64,000 nucleotides of DNA, from NCBI GenBank assembly GCA_016271365.2, contig CM057456.1, forward strand, positions 1,400,673,001 through 1,400,737,000, in the 5' to 3' direction. Each line of letters begins with the position of its first letter. Positions within the stretch are counted from its first letter, which is position 1. The position numbers were made by a program, and so were the translations under genes. Source of the stretch: Neoceratodus forsteri (taxonomy: Eukaryota > Chordata > Ceratodontiformes > Ceratodontidae). Positions 1 through 9,588 of this stretch are shown one piece after another. The notes beneath the pieces are model-generated. The model worked only from the letters and a program-made list of their open reading frames with translations, was not told where the DNA came from and searched no databases.

Positions 1-181
1 GTGGCCCTGGTGGTCCCTGGGTGGGGGAGGAGGTTTCACGAATCCTAGCCAGGTCAGCTTGGAGACGGGCAACCTCCTCCCTCAGACCAGTGAGGTGCCT
101 GAAAATAGGGCAGCATCGCAGCCTCCAGAATGTCTCCTGGAACACTGTTGCCCCTCAGCCACTGCACTGCACCACTCCCAT
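1..181 (-). pseudogene. CR1 ORF1 N-terminal fragment
   Basis: Read on the minus strand, this stretch matches the start of the CR1 ORF1 at 2662-2830: a start codon at 181-179, a short Cys-containing N-terminus, then the conserved run corresponding to RLRCCPICRRLSALREEVARL. A stop follows the eighth or ninth codon, so it is not coding. The rest of ORF1 lies beyond the window edge. It is the opposite orientation to the CR1 at 2662, so it is a separate copy. CR1 ORF1 is a nucleic-acid-binding and esterase protein of a non-LTR retrotransposon. Confidence 0.75.
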
Positions 182-554
182 CTTGACTTATTTTGTGTCC
201 CCTCTCCTATTGCTTTGTATGCTTACTGTCTCCTCCCTCTATGTATTTTTACACCTATTTTCCTACTGCCTATGTGCCCTTACAACTCTCGCCCTTCCTG
301 TTCTGGGACAAGAACTTCCTATAGTCTTCAGTAGTCTCCTCCTTCCTTGCTTGGATTCAGACCTTCAGCAGCCACGGGGGGAGAAATAGTTATTTTTTTT
401 AGGTTCCTTCAAGGTTGATGAAACTAATGTGTCTCAGTGATCCTTTCCCTTCCTACTTCCAAACAGGACGTTCCTGCTGTCAGTCAAATCCAGTGGCTAT
501 AAAAGTAGAACTGTCTTACGGTGGGAGGGTGGAGGAGTGGGAAGGAGGGCAATT

Positions 555-616
555 AGTAAGAAAGCTGTAGCTCTAGTCAGCTGTTACTTGCTCTGAAAGC
601 AAGATTATCCTCTGTC
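555..616 (+). repeat. 62-nt direct repeat, first copy
   Basis: This matches 884-945 in the same orientation with two mismatches. The intervening 267 nt contain a T-run and an AATAAA motif. The repeats are short and lack the TG...CA ends of LTRs, so I read them as a local duplication in leader sequence. Confidence 0.8.
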
Positions 617-883
617 AAAAACTAACAGCAGGAAGCTGCAATTGGAGACACCTGCTTTTGTACTCCTAAGCCACACCCCTCAATTAGCTTCTCCCCTCTG
701 CTCCTGACTCACCAAATCAAGTTGATACAGCCCCCTTCCTCAAACAGAGAAACACACAGTGACTTTCTTCTTCTTCCCTTTTTTTTTTTTTTTTACTTAA
801 ATGAGCCCCCCTGCTTCAAATAAAGTATGTGTTTGCTTAATCCAAACAGGCACTGACTCCTGCTGAGATAGAAGTGATACATC

Positions 884-945
884 AGTAAGAAAGCTGTAGT
901 TCTAGTCAGCTGTTACTTGCTCTGAAAGCAAGATTCTCCTCTGTC
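884..945 (+). repeat. 62-nt direct repeat, second copy
   Basis: Partner of 555-616, with two mismatches over 62 nt. The flanking sequences of the two copies differ on both sides, so the duplicated unit is just this block. Confidence 0.8.
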
Positions 946-1353
946 TGAGGGTCCTCATCAGGAATGCAAGAAAGGGCCCAGGTGAGCCCTCATATGAAGG
1001 GGACAAGCGCCTCTGCTTGCCCTCCCCCAACAGTGAACCTCTGTCACTTTCACCAGAAGGAGCAGAGAGTTCAGAGGTATCAGTAGGATTAGGCCCACAA
1101 TTGACCTCAATTGGGGAAAAGCAAACAGGGCGGAGGCACTGCCCAGAGTCTGAGACCCAAGAGAGGAAGGAGGGTGGGAAGCAGAGATGAATGGTGAAGA
1201 TACACAGAAAGATCAAGAGCTGTGTGAGAAATTCTATATTGCACTTGATATCTGCAACAACGTGCACTTTTGCTCAATTCTGTGGGAGGCGAAACTAACT
1301 ACCCTTGGGTAATTGCTTTTTATTTACATATTTATTTAGTGTTTAACCAAGAA

Positions 1354-1700
1354 GGGGCTTGCAAACTCTGTTTATCTTGTGAGTAACTTCAGAAGGATTT
1401 AAATACTGCATTTGGGTAGACCCTTGGAGGTAGCTAGATTGTCTACTAGGATTTTCTGACAGTTAAACTATTTTTAAATTTACAGGTGGTTGAGGAGTTG
1501 ACAAAGGAGCTTACAAACTCTGCTTACCTTGGAAGTAACTTCATAAGTGTTTGAATACTGCATTTTGGTTGTCCCTTGTGGTAGCTGGATTGACTACTAG
1601 GATTTTGGGACAGAAACTATTTAAATAATTTACTGGTGTGTAGGAGTTTGTGATAGTTAAACTATTTTTAAATAAGTTACTGTGGTTAAGGAGTTGTCAT
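1354..1700 (+). repeat. Tandem repeat, period about 152 nt
   Basis: Two diverged units start at 1354 (GGGGCTTGCAAACTCTG) and 1506 (GGAGCTTACAAACTCTG). A partial third unit begins near 1656 with the shared block TAAACTATTTTTAAAT. Tandem units in a LINE 5' leader often carry promoter function. That role is only inferred here, from the position upstream of CR1 ORF1. Confidence 0.65.
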
Positions 1701-2661
1701 AGCAAAACCTGCAGTGTGAACTGAAACACAGACAGCCTCAGGGCAGGAAACTGCTCGCCTCATTGTTTTCAGACCACAAAGTGTTGTATTGGAACAGGAA
1801 AGGTTGCATCACAACCACTGTCAACAAACTGCCCTGGATGGAGATATCCAGACTAGATCAGATTAATATAAGTTACTGGTGGCTGCAATATTTAGAGACA
1901 CAAAGCACATCTTCTTGACCTGGAAGGACACTACTTCTTTATTCAGCTGTGAGCTATGTGAGAAATTCTATACTGCACTTGCAAATTCTATATTGCACTT
2001 TGTGCTCACAACAGAGGGAGGTGAACCTTACAATTGTCTTTGGTTCGTAGCCAGATATTCTGCAGGTGGAGGCTACTTCTAACTGAAAGGTGAAATAAGG
2101 AACTTAGAATCGTCAGGAAAAGACAGTCTTTCAAGCAACACAGGGAGGTGGATCTAGCTTTACGTTTGTTACAATTCTTAAGATTTTCAGTGCAGGAAGA
2201 GTTTAAAGCACAGCTGACTTATTTTGGGGCTGACTGCTTTCAGAGCACAAACCACCAGGCTGTTTTGGGGCTGGGGAGGTTTACCTGTGTCTGACTTGGA
2301 TGTCTGGATTTTTCTCTGTTTGATTAGCAGGGTATTTTCTCTGTCAAATTGTTGTGTAGGGCATCTTGCTGACAGGAAGGCACTCATCACAGCGGTGGGT
2401 CAGAGCTTTTAGCTGATTGTTTTGTGAGGGCACAGTTTAGGCCCAACCCCTTCCCACCCCTCACCCCACCCACCCCTGGAAATAGTTCCTTTATACCTGG
2501 GGTTCTGACATCATTTCCTCAAGAGTGCAAAGTGCATATCACTGTCATATCCTCTCTAGCACACTGCACTAACAATATAAGCATACACGTATAATGTATA
2601 TATTTCTATATAACAAACCAATCACACACACAAACACACCAAAAAAAAAAAGTAGATAAAC

Positions 2662-3609
2662 ATGTGGGGAGTATTGCAATGTAATGGCTGTGGGGCAGCA
2701 GTCTTCCGGGAGTCTTTCTGGAGGCTGAGATGCTGCCCTATTTGCCGACGACTCTCTGCCCTGAGGGAGGAAGTTGCCCGTCTTCAGGCCACACTGGACA
2801 GTAGTAAGAGAACCTTCCCCCAGGCCACACTGGACGGTAGGAAGGGAACCTCCTCCATCCAGGAAGCACCAGAGCCACCACCACTACCTCAGAGGTTGCG
2901 AAGAAAGCACAGCAGTTGGACCACAGTGGGCTCAGGGAGGGTGAGGATGGTGGAACAGAGGCACACCCAGTCAGTTGTTCCACTCCACAATCCATACACC
3001 ATTCTGGGGAGCATGGCTCCCCTATGGATACACCACTGAGGAGACTAAGGAGGCTGAGACAACTGTCACAAGGAGGCCCACAGGAAGGAGGCAGAGGACA
3101 CCACAAGGAAAGGAAGCAGCTCCTGGTGGGGACTCAATTATTGGGGACAGAACTGGGGGAGCAGGGAAAACTGAAGTAAGGTGCCTGCCTGGTGCCATGG
3201 CTTGGAGGGACAGGCAGCATCCTCAGGATCACGAGAACAGCTGCATGGGAGTCGAGCTGGATGTCATTGTCCACCTAGGGACAAATGACTTGGCTCATCA
3301 TGAGATTAGAGCAGTGCAGAAGGACTTTGTAGAATTGGGAGGGGCCTAAGACAAGTAGCACACACAGTATCCTTCTCTGAGGTGCTGCCTGTCAATGGCA
3401 TGAGTGAGGCGAGGGTACTTTGCACCATGCAATTTAATGAATGGTTAAAAAAATGGTGTGGAGCACAGGGGTTTGGCTTCATTTGGGACTCGGGTTCCAC
3501 CTGGAGGGACACCAGCCTATACTGGCAGGATGGTCTGCATCTGTCCAGGAAGGGAACAAGTCTTTTGAGCAATCGGTTTAAATGTTTCATTGGCAAGCTT
3601 TTAAACTAG
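2662..3609 (+). pseudogene. CR1 ORF1 (zinc-finger/SGNH-esterase protein), frameshifted
   Basis: This is the first protein of a CR1 LINE, thought to bind RNA and carry an esterase domain. The N-terminus has a Cys-rich motif (CNGCG...CCPIC) followed by a leucine-rich helix. The SGNH esterase blocks are readable in order: GDSII near 3130, VHLGTNDLA near 3270, and the Asp-His block DGLHLSRKGT near 3535. The reading frame shifts between about 3040 and 3100 and again between 3349 and 3382, so it is broken. The ATG at 2662 fits the start of the conserved N-terminus. ORF2 of the same element resumes at 9589, beyond an inserted DIRS element. Confidence 0.85.
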
Positions 3610-3670
3610 TCAAGGGGGGAAGCACTGATAAGCTGCAGGAAAATCCCAGCCTCTCCCTACAAAAAGTACA

Positions 3671-3868
3671 GTTACGTAAGAACTTACCGTAACAGTAGAT
3701 CTTCGAGAACAGCTCTTGCAGCAGGTAACACCATTAGAACTGAAGCCGGCAGGCGGCAGGACCCCACGGAATTCTTCTAGCTAGCTAACTTCAGCGGGGA
3801 CCCTTCCCACGTCAGTCCCGCCTCCAGCGTCAGGCGTAGTACATAAGGGGGCAGTCCCGCCAGATTCC
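3671..3868 (+). repeat. DIRS copy A left inverted terminal repeat
   Basis: The reverse complement matches 9427-9588, including the CTAGCTAGCTA block and the stretch ending in AGTACATAAG. The outer edge also matches the left half of the ICR at 4015-4065, as DIRS replication requires. Confidence 0.88.
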
Positions 3869-4014
3869 CTACTCCTCCGGGAACTTCCGGCCACAGGATG
3901 ACATCAGAATGGAGACCGAGGATCCACCATCAGAAGACAAAGAGTGAGCCCCTGCTCAAACTCGTAAGTAGCCATGCCTCCTCAAGGGGAAGGTGGTAGG
4001 GAAGGTACCTGCTG

Positions 4015-4125
4015 CAAGAGCTGTTCTCGAAGATCTACTGTTGCACTTAAGTTCTTACGTGACTGTATATCTTACTGAAATACAGCTCTTGTAGCAGGTA
4101 ACACCATTAGGACTGATTTCCAAGC
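4015..4125 (+). repeat. DIRS copy A internal complementary region
   Basis: The left half (through the AAGTTCTTACGTGAC block) is the reverse complement of the left terminal repeat edge. The right half (CAGCTCTTGTAGCAGGTAAC onward) is the reverse complement of the right terminal repeat edge. In the DIRS model this region templates the joining of the two ends into a circle. Confidence 0.85.
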
Positions 4126-4129
4126 AATA

Positions 4130-5400
4130 GCAGCTTGTAAGCATTCTGGGAGGAGGAAATTAAGAAAAACCATCCAAGTCCTGACTCTAGGACAGGAGAC
4201 CCTGTAGCACGGCCAGGCCGAAACCGGCTCTTCGCCGTGAAGCAATATCCAGGCTGTAATGCCTGATAAAAGTATGCACAGAGCTCCAAGTGGCTGCAGC
4301 ACAAATGGCAGAGGAGGAGACGTTATGAAGTGCTGCAAAGGAGGTAGCCACCCCCTAGTGGAATGGCCCCGGACTGTACCCAGGAGGGACTTCTGCTTAG
4401 CATCATAGCAGTATGATATACACTGGACAAGCCAGCGAGAAAGGGACTGCTTCGATACTGATTGGCCCATCATCCTCTCAGCGAAGGAAACGAAGAGTTG
4501 CTCCGACTTGGGAAGCTGTTTAGTCCTGCTCAAGTAATACCTAAGACAGCGGTGAACATCCAGGGTGTGGAGCAGCGCTTCTCCTCTATTAGTATATTTA
4601 GGAAATATACAGGCAGGTCAATGTCCTGATTGAGAGTGAGTGCAGAGACCACCTTAGGCAAGAACTTGGGATTCGTCCTCAGGGACACTCTGTCCTGGTG
4701 GAAAATCAAATAAGGTTCCTTACACATGGAGGCGTGAAGCTCAGGGTTCTCCTTGCTGTCATGAGCAACTAAAAAACGTTTCCATGACGGGAAGCGCGGC
4801 TACGCAATCCGAGGCAGGTTCTAAAGGGGAGCGTGAGTTTGTTCCAGGACAAAGAGTAAATCCTATGGAGGAACAGGATCCTAATGGGTGGCCTAAGGTG
4901 TAACACCCCTCTCAGAAAATATCGAGAAGCGCAAGTTGCGCCTACTGTGCTGCCTCACTGGGAAGTGGTGAAGCAGAAATAGCTAGAGGTGCACCTTAAT
5001 AGAGGAGTAGGCAGGACCCGAATGGAAAAGGGAGCAGGGTATTCTAACACCGCTTTCACCGGAGCAACCTAAAGGGAAAAGCCTGCGTTTGCGACCAATA
5101 ACAGCAGGCCGCCATTTCATGCCCGTCGTCGCATCGCGCTGTCGGCTTTCTGGCCGCGGAAAGGACTTCCACCACCTCTTGTGAGACCCCCTGTCGCAAA
5201 ATGGCTATGTCTCTAGGAGCCAAGCATGCAGGTTCAGTGAGCGTAAGTCCGGGTGGACTAGAGAACCTTCCTCCTGAGACAAGAGGTGGGAGCTGAAAGG
5301 CAACGGAATCGGAGGTTCCCGGGACAGCTGCGTTAGCAAGGAGAACCAGATCTGTCTAGGTCAGAATGGGGCTACCAGGATCATTGTTGCATGCTCCCTG
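4130..5400 (-). pseudogene. DIRS tyrosine recombinase, copy A
   Basis: This was the integrase-like tyrosine recombinase that inserts circular DIRS DNA. The C-terminal half is readable. It runs from LRTNPKFLPKVVSALTLNQ (near 4680-4620), through RGHSTRG near 4360 (HxxR motif), to the frame-shifted HTFIRHYSLDI block with the nucleophilic Tyr codon at 4258-4256. The N-terminal half (4730-5400) is too decayed to read continuously. Several frameshifts, one just after HSTRG, make it inactive. It follows RNase H on the same strand. Confidence 0.85.
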
Positions 5401-5639
5401 CACAGTTTGAGAAGAACTCTCTGGATCAACGGGAAGGGAGGGGAAAGCGTAGAGGAATCTGTCCGCCCAGGAGAGGGACAACGCGTCTCGCCAGAAAACA
5501 CCAGGCCCTGGATCTAGTGAGCAAAAATTGGGCAGTTTTGCGTTGGATGGGGAAGCGAATAAGTCCAGTTCTGGAGTGCCCTATCGCAGAAACAGATCCT
5601 CTGCGACCCCTTGAAGAAGTTCCCACTCATGGACTCTGG

Positions 5640-7060
5640 CCTGGGAGTGACTCAGGCCGTCTGCGATTGTGTTGTCCACTCCGGGAACGTGAACTGCAAT
5701 CAGGTTCGCGACTGTGTCGGATTACCCAATCCCACACTCTCATGGCTTCCCTGCAAAGGGGTAAGAGTGTGTGCCTCCTTGCTTGTTGAGGTATACATCA
5801 CCGCCGTGTTGTCTGTCTGAAGCAGAAGAGTGCACGACGGGATTTCTGACTGAAAGGCCTGCAGGGCGTAGAGGACCGCCCTCATCTCCAGCACGTTGAT
5901 GTGGAGGTGAGCCTCCTGAGGGGTCCATGTTCCCTGGGACCTCACCCCATTCAAGTGCGCTCCCACCCTAGCCGTGAGGCACCTGTGGAGAGGATTATCT
6001 CCGGGGACGGGACACCTGCAGAAAGTGTCCCTGGGTCTAGCCACCATTGCCAGTCTCGAATCACGGCATTTGTGATTCTGACCGGATGCTGCATGTGGTC
6101 TTGCCTTTGGTCCCACTGCACCTTGAGCATCCACTGAGTTACCCGCATGTGGAGCCTTGCCAAAGGGACGGTCGGAATGGCCGCAGCCATGTGTCCGAGC
6201 AGATGAAGGACCAGCCTGGCAGGGACAGACTTCTTCGCCGAGAGATCCCTGATGAGGAATCTGATGCGTTCCGCTCTGTCGTCTGGGAGAAAAGCTTCCT
6301 GAACGGTGTCCAGAACTCGCCTATGAACTGCAGCTTCTGTGACGGTACGAGAGAGACTCTCGTAGTTGATTATAATGCCCAGAGACTGGAACAAGTCCTG
6401 AGTGCTCTGAATAGTACAGCAACAACGCCTTCTCTGGAGGCGCGCCATGAGAAGCCAACGTCTGGCACGGAACACATAGTGGCCCTGTCTCCTTAGGATG
6501 CCCCGACTGCATGCATTTGGTAAAGACCCTGGGGGTCGATGACAGTCTGAACGGAAGGGCCGGAACTGAAAAATGGTTGCTGAGAACTCGGCGCAGGAAC
6601 CTCCTGTCTTGGCAAGGCCACAGGATGTGCAGGTGGCGTCCTGCATGTCTAGGGGCCGCTAAAAGGCGTCCTGCTTCAGCATGGGAATGAGGCCGGAAGG
6701 GGTCATCATGAAATCGTTTGTGGCGACCGACATATTTAGGGTCGCTGAGGTCCAAGATTGGACGGAGGTCCCCTGTTTTCTTGGGAACCAGAAAGAAGTG
6801 GGAATAGTATCCGGAATCTATCTGGTTCTCCGGAACATACTCCACCGCTCCCTTCTGCAGGAGCGTGAGTATTTCTTGCCTGATAAGCAAGCTGTGCTGA
6901 CCCGAGTAACGGGAGAGCAGAGGAGGCCTCGAGGGTGGCTTGTCTGCGAATTCTATAAAGTGGCCTTTTTTGACCAACTGAAGAACCCACCTGTTGGTGG
7001 TTATGGACTGCCATCTTGGCAGGTAATTCGCAATAAGACCCCCGACCTTGATGTCCCATT
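5640..7060 (-). pseudogene. DIRS reverse transcriptase-RNase H, copy A
   Basis: The reverse transcriptase region reads FFLVPKKTGDLRPILDL near 6780, then a TPRVFTKCMQ block near 6510, in alternating frames. The catalytic YLDD position reads RARR in the frame of the following W-L-L-M-A (near 6450), so the aspartates are lost. Downstream are the LLGHMAAAIPTVPLARLHMR block near 6170 and the RNase H blocks LEMRAVLYALQAF near 5890 and QTDNTAVMY near 5810. Multiple frameshifts are present. It would have copied element RNA in a full-length relative. Confidence 0.88.
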
Positions 7061-7249
7061 GATCCTGAGGGGCGGGGGCCGGGAAGGAGTAAGGCTGTGG
7101 CGGCGGAGGGAGCTGTGGGCTGAGCCAGCTTAGCTGGGCGCTGACTTCTGCCCGCGGGCTGTCTTCCCTGGGCTCTGCGGGAACTGGAGCCCCTCTGTTG
7201 TGGATTGGTGTGGGACTGTTGTCTCCGTGTCCATCACAGAGCAGCTTTG

Positions 7250-9479
7250 GTTCCCTCTGAAAGGAACAAGCTTTAGTGGTTACATTGCCTGGACCCGACT
7301 CACCTTTCCAGCCTCTTTGGAGCTTGGTGAGAACCTTCTCAGAGGTGCACCAAAGAGAATCTCTCCTCGAGAAGAGGCGTTCGATGTTCTTTTCTGGACG
7401 TCCGGGGTAAATCCCGGAGACACGACCATGAGTGTCTCCGGTATATGCCTAAGCTGCCTCTGGCCGAGGAGTCCAGCAGTCATACGCAGCTCGTAGCACC
7501 TGGGTTCCCCGTCCAACCCGTGCGGAGGAGTTGCAACATCTCCTCTCTTCTGCTCACCTTCTGGCAATTTCTCCGCCAGATCCAGTCCCTGTTCCCATAA
7601 GCGTTTTGGAACTGCACCATGTGGGTTAAGTAGTTCAGGGATCTGATGGCGCAGGTAGCGGAGGCGTGCGTCGCCTGCCCATACATCCAGCTGTTTGGAC
7701 TCTGGGTCTGGTGGCAGGGTGCTCAAAATGTTGCGGTCTCCTGGGACCGTCATGAGAGGCTATATACCAGAGAGTCGGCCAGAGGATGTTGAGCCAAGTA
7801 CTGGTCCTCCTTAGGAGCCTTGTACAGGCGGTCAGCTTCTTGAGCATCGACGGGAGGCGGAGTGTGGACGCTTCCACGCTGCCTTGGTGATGTCCACAAA
7901 GTGTTCACCAAGGTGGTACCACCACAGGCTTGGGGTCCTTCTGCCGAAGATATCTAGCAAGCGTAATCTCCGGGGTCTAACTCTTCCACATCCCAGCCCA
8001 TGTTCTCTTGGATATGTCTCATGATTTCCGAGACGATGGGTCATCCGGAGGAGATTTAGGAAGCTCACGTGGGTCCAGAGGGATCGGAAGGAGAGAGGAT
8101 CTGGATCTTGTCGAGACTCCGATCCTGTATCCTCCATCGCAGAAGCAGGCGTCGTTTTCTGGGTCTCTTAGGACTGGGTGACCCTGAAGAGGATCTAGAG
8201 CGGAGGTCTCTTCTATCTGGTCTTCCCCTTGGAGAGTCCGTAGGCTTCGGGGGGGGAGGTACTCGGCCCGCTGCCCCGGATGGGGAAGGAGGCACAGGGG
8301 CCGGAGGGGTCGCAGGTGGCAGAGGAGGAGGAGGTAGAGGAGGTGGTGTGGGAACCACATCCTTTTTAATGGTATCCCACCAGTAGGTAAAGAGCTCCTT
8401 TACCTCAGAGAAAGAAAGGCCTGACGATGGACCAGGTGCCGGTGGCCGGTCATCGGGTTCCGGCGTCGGCTCCTCAGGGGCCTCAGGTTGCGGGGAGGGT
8501 TCCCTTGGAGGCTCGACAGGACCGGGTTCGCCCGTCTGGTCCTCGGGCTGTGTCAGTTCCTCCTCCGTGACAGTCTCCTGACAACATGTTAGGGGCGTGA
8601 GATCTCTTCTCAGCTCGATGCGGACGTCGGCCTCCTGCGGCGAGCCGAGGCGAAGGCCTGACGGCGACGGGCATCTGGTCGGCGGCTCCTGGGACCTGCG
8701 ATGGTGGCCCGACATGGGTCGGCGGCTGTGAGCAGGTGGCTCCTTTGGTCTTCCGCTGAGAGGAGGAGGCAAGGAGGTGAGACCTGACGCCGGGTTCGGA
8801 ATGGTGGGAACCTCGACTCGGTGATGATGATGGTCCCCAGACCTAACCAGGGCTTTGGAAGAAGAGGACGAAAAGGGCCTGGAGGTCTTGGCCTGTGAGG
8901 AGGAAGAGGAGCCCAAAGGTTTCTTCACCGCAGCAGAGGGAGGCTGAGAGCGGGCCCGGGATGGCGAACGGTCGGACCAAGAGCCGGAACTACGGGAGTC
9001 GGAGGCTCTAGACGGGGACCTGGATGGAGCCTTCTCCCTATGTTTCTCAGAATGTTTCTGGGCTTTCTCAGCAGAACTCCCTTGGAGGTGTCCATGGCCT
9101 TAACTTTCTTCTCGGCGGGAGCGCTGCAGAGCCTTCTGGTGGCGGATCCGGTCCAGCTGTTAAACCCTTGGCAGAAAATACAGGACCGGTGTCGTGGTCT
9201 GGGCCTAGGCACCGGACGCAGGCGACTCACGGATCCTTGAGCGGGATTTGCTTCCACAGAGGCGCACTGAGGATGGCCTTCAACGGAGGTTGAGAGGACA
9301 TCAGACAGCAACTTAGCGAGAAAAATGAACTGTTTCCTGAAGGAAGAACTTGACCATGCGTTGCACGCTAGAAGCGATCCGAAGGGTCGAGACATGCAAG
9401 TCGACGGGCGGGAAAGGACTGGGAATCTGTGGGACTGCCTCTTATGTACTTCGCCTGACATCGGAGGCGGGACCAACAT
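7250..9479 (-). pseudogene. DIRS gag, copy A
   Basis: Gag protein of the element, expected to package its RNA. Two long frames (9479-8925 and 8928-8065) cover a Cys-containing N-terminal part near 9190, a Ser/Pro-rich region, then strongly proline-rich text (PPPLPPPPLPP) near 8330. The C-terminal part near 7730 has PPDPESKQLD, matching the PPDKES-type motif of the other copies. Near 7420-7370 it has the conserved FTPDVQ...ILFG block. Frameshifts separate these blocks. The start at 9479 is the first ATG inside the right terminal repeat and may not be the original start. Confidence 0.8.
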
Positions 9480-9588
9480 CGAGGGTCCTCGAAGCTAGCT
9501 AGCTAGAAGAATTCGGTGGTCCTGTTGCCTGCCGGCTTCAGTCCTAATGGTGTTACCTGCGCAAGAGCTGTATCTAGCAAGATCTGGG
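9427..9588 (-). repeat. DIRS copy A right inverted terminal repeat
   Basis: Reverse complement of 3671-3868 with scattered mismatches and small gaps. The outer edge TATCTAGCAAGATCTGGGTA departs from the left repeat but pairs with the ICR right half, as in DIRS elements. Confidence 0.85.

Larger units (their letters stand above)
182..2661. other. Gene-free stretch; CR1 5' leader-like sequence
   Basis: I find no gene here. The part next to 2662 is the likely 5' leader of the CR1 whose ORF1 starts there. The part next to 181 may be the leader of the oppositely oriented CR1 copy. The stretch holds a 62-nt direct repeat pair, a tandem repeat at 1354-1700, an AATAAA motif near 825 after a T-run, and a short CA-rich run near 2622. 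All reading frames are short and without recognisable domains. Confidence 0.5.
3671..9588 (-). mobile_element. DIRS retrotransposon, copy A
   Basis: This is a DIRS-type element, which uses a tyrosine recombinase instead of an integrase. It has inverted terminal repeats at 3671-3868 and 9427-9588, an ICR at 4015-4125, and gag, RT-RNase H and recombinase regions in order on the minus strand. All three coding regions are broken. It sits in the spacer between ORF1 and ORF2 of a CR1 element. The CR1 text reads on across it, so the DIRS is the younger insertion. It is related to copy G: both ends share GCAGGCGGCAGGAC-type sequence and the gag motif PPDxES. Confidence 0.93.

Noticed and set aside
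555..945. Direct repeats as LTRs of a small retroelement
   Set aside because: They are only 62 nt, lack TG...CA ends and a primer-binding site, and no coding region lies between them.
8069..8386. Gly-rich plus-strand frame
   Set aside because: It is the complement of the proline-rich copy A gag.
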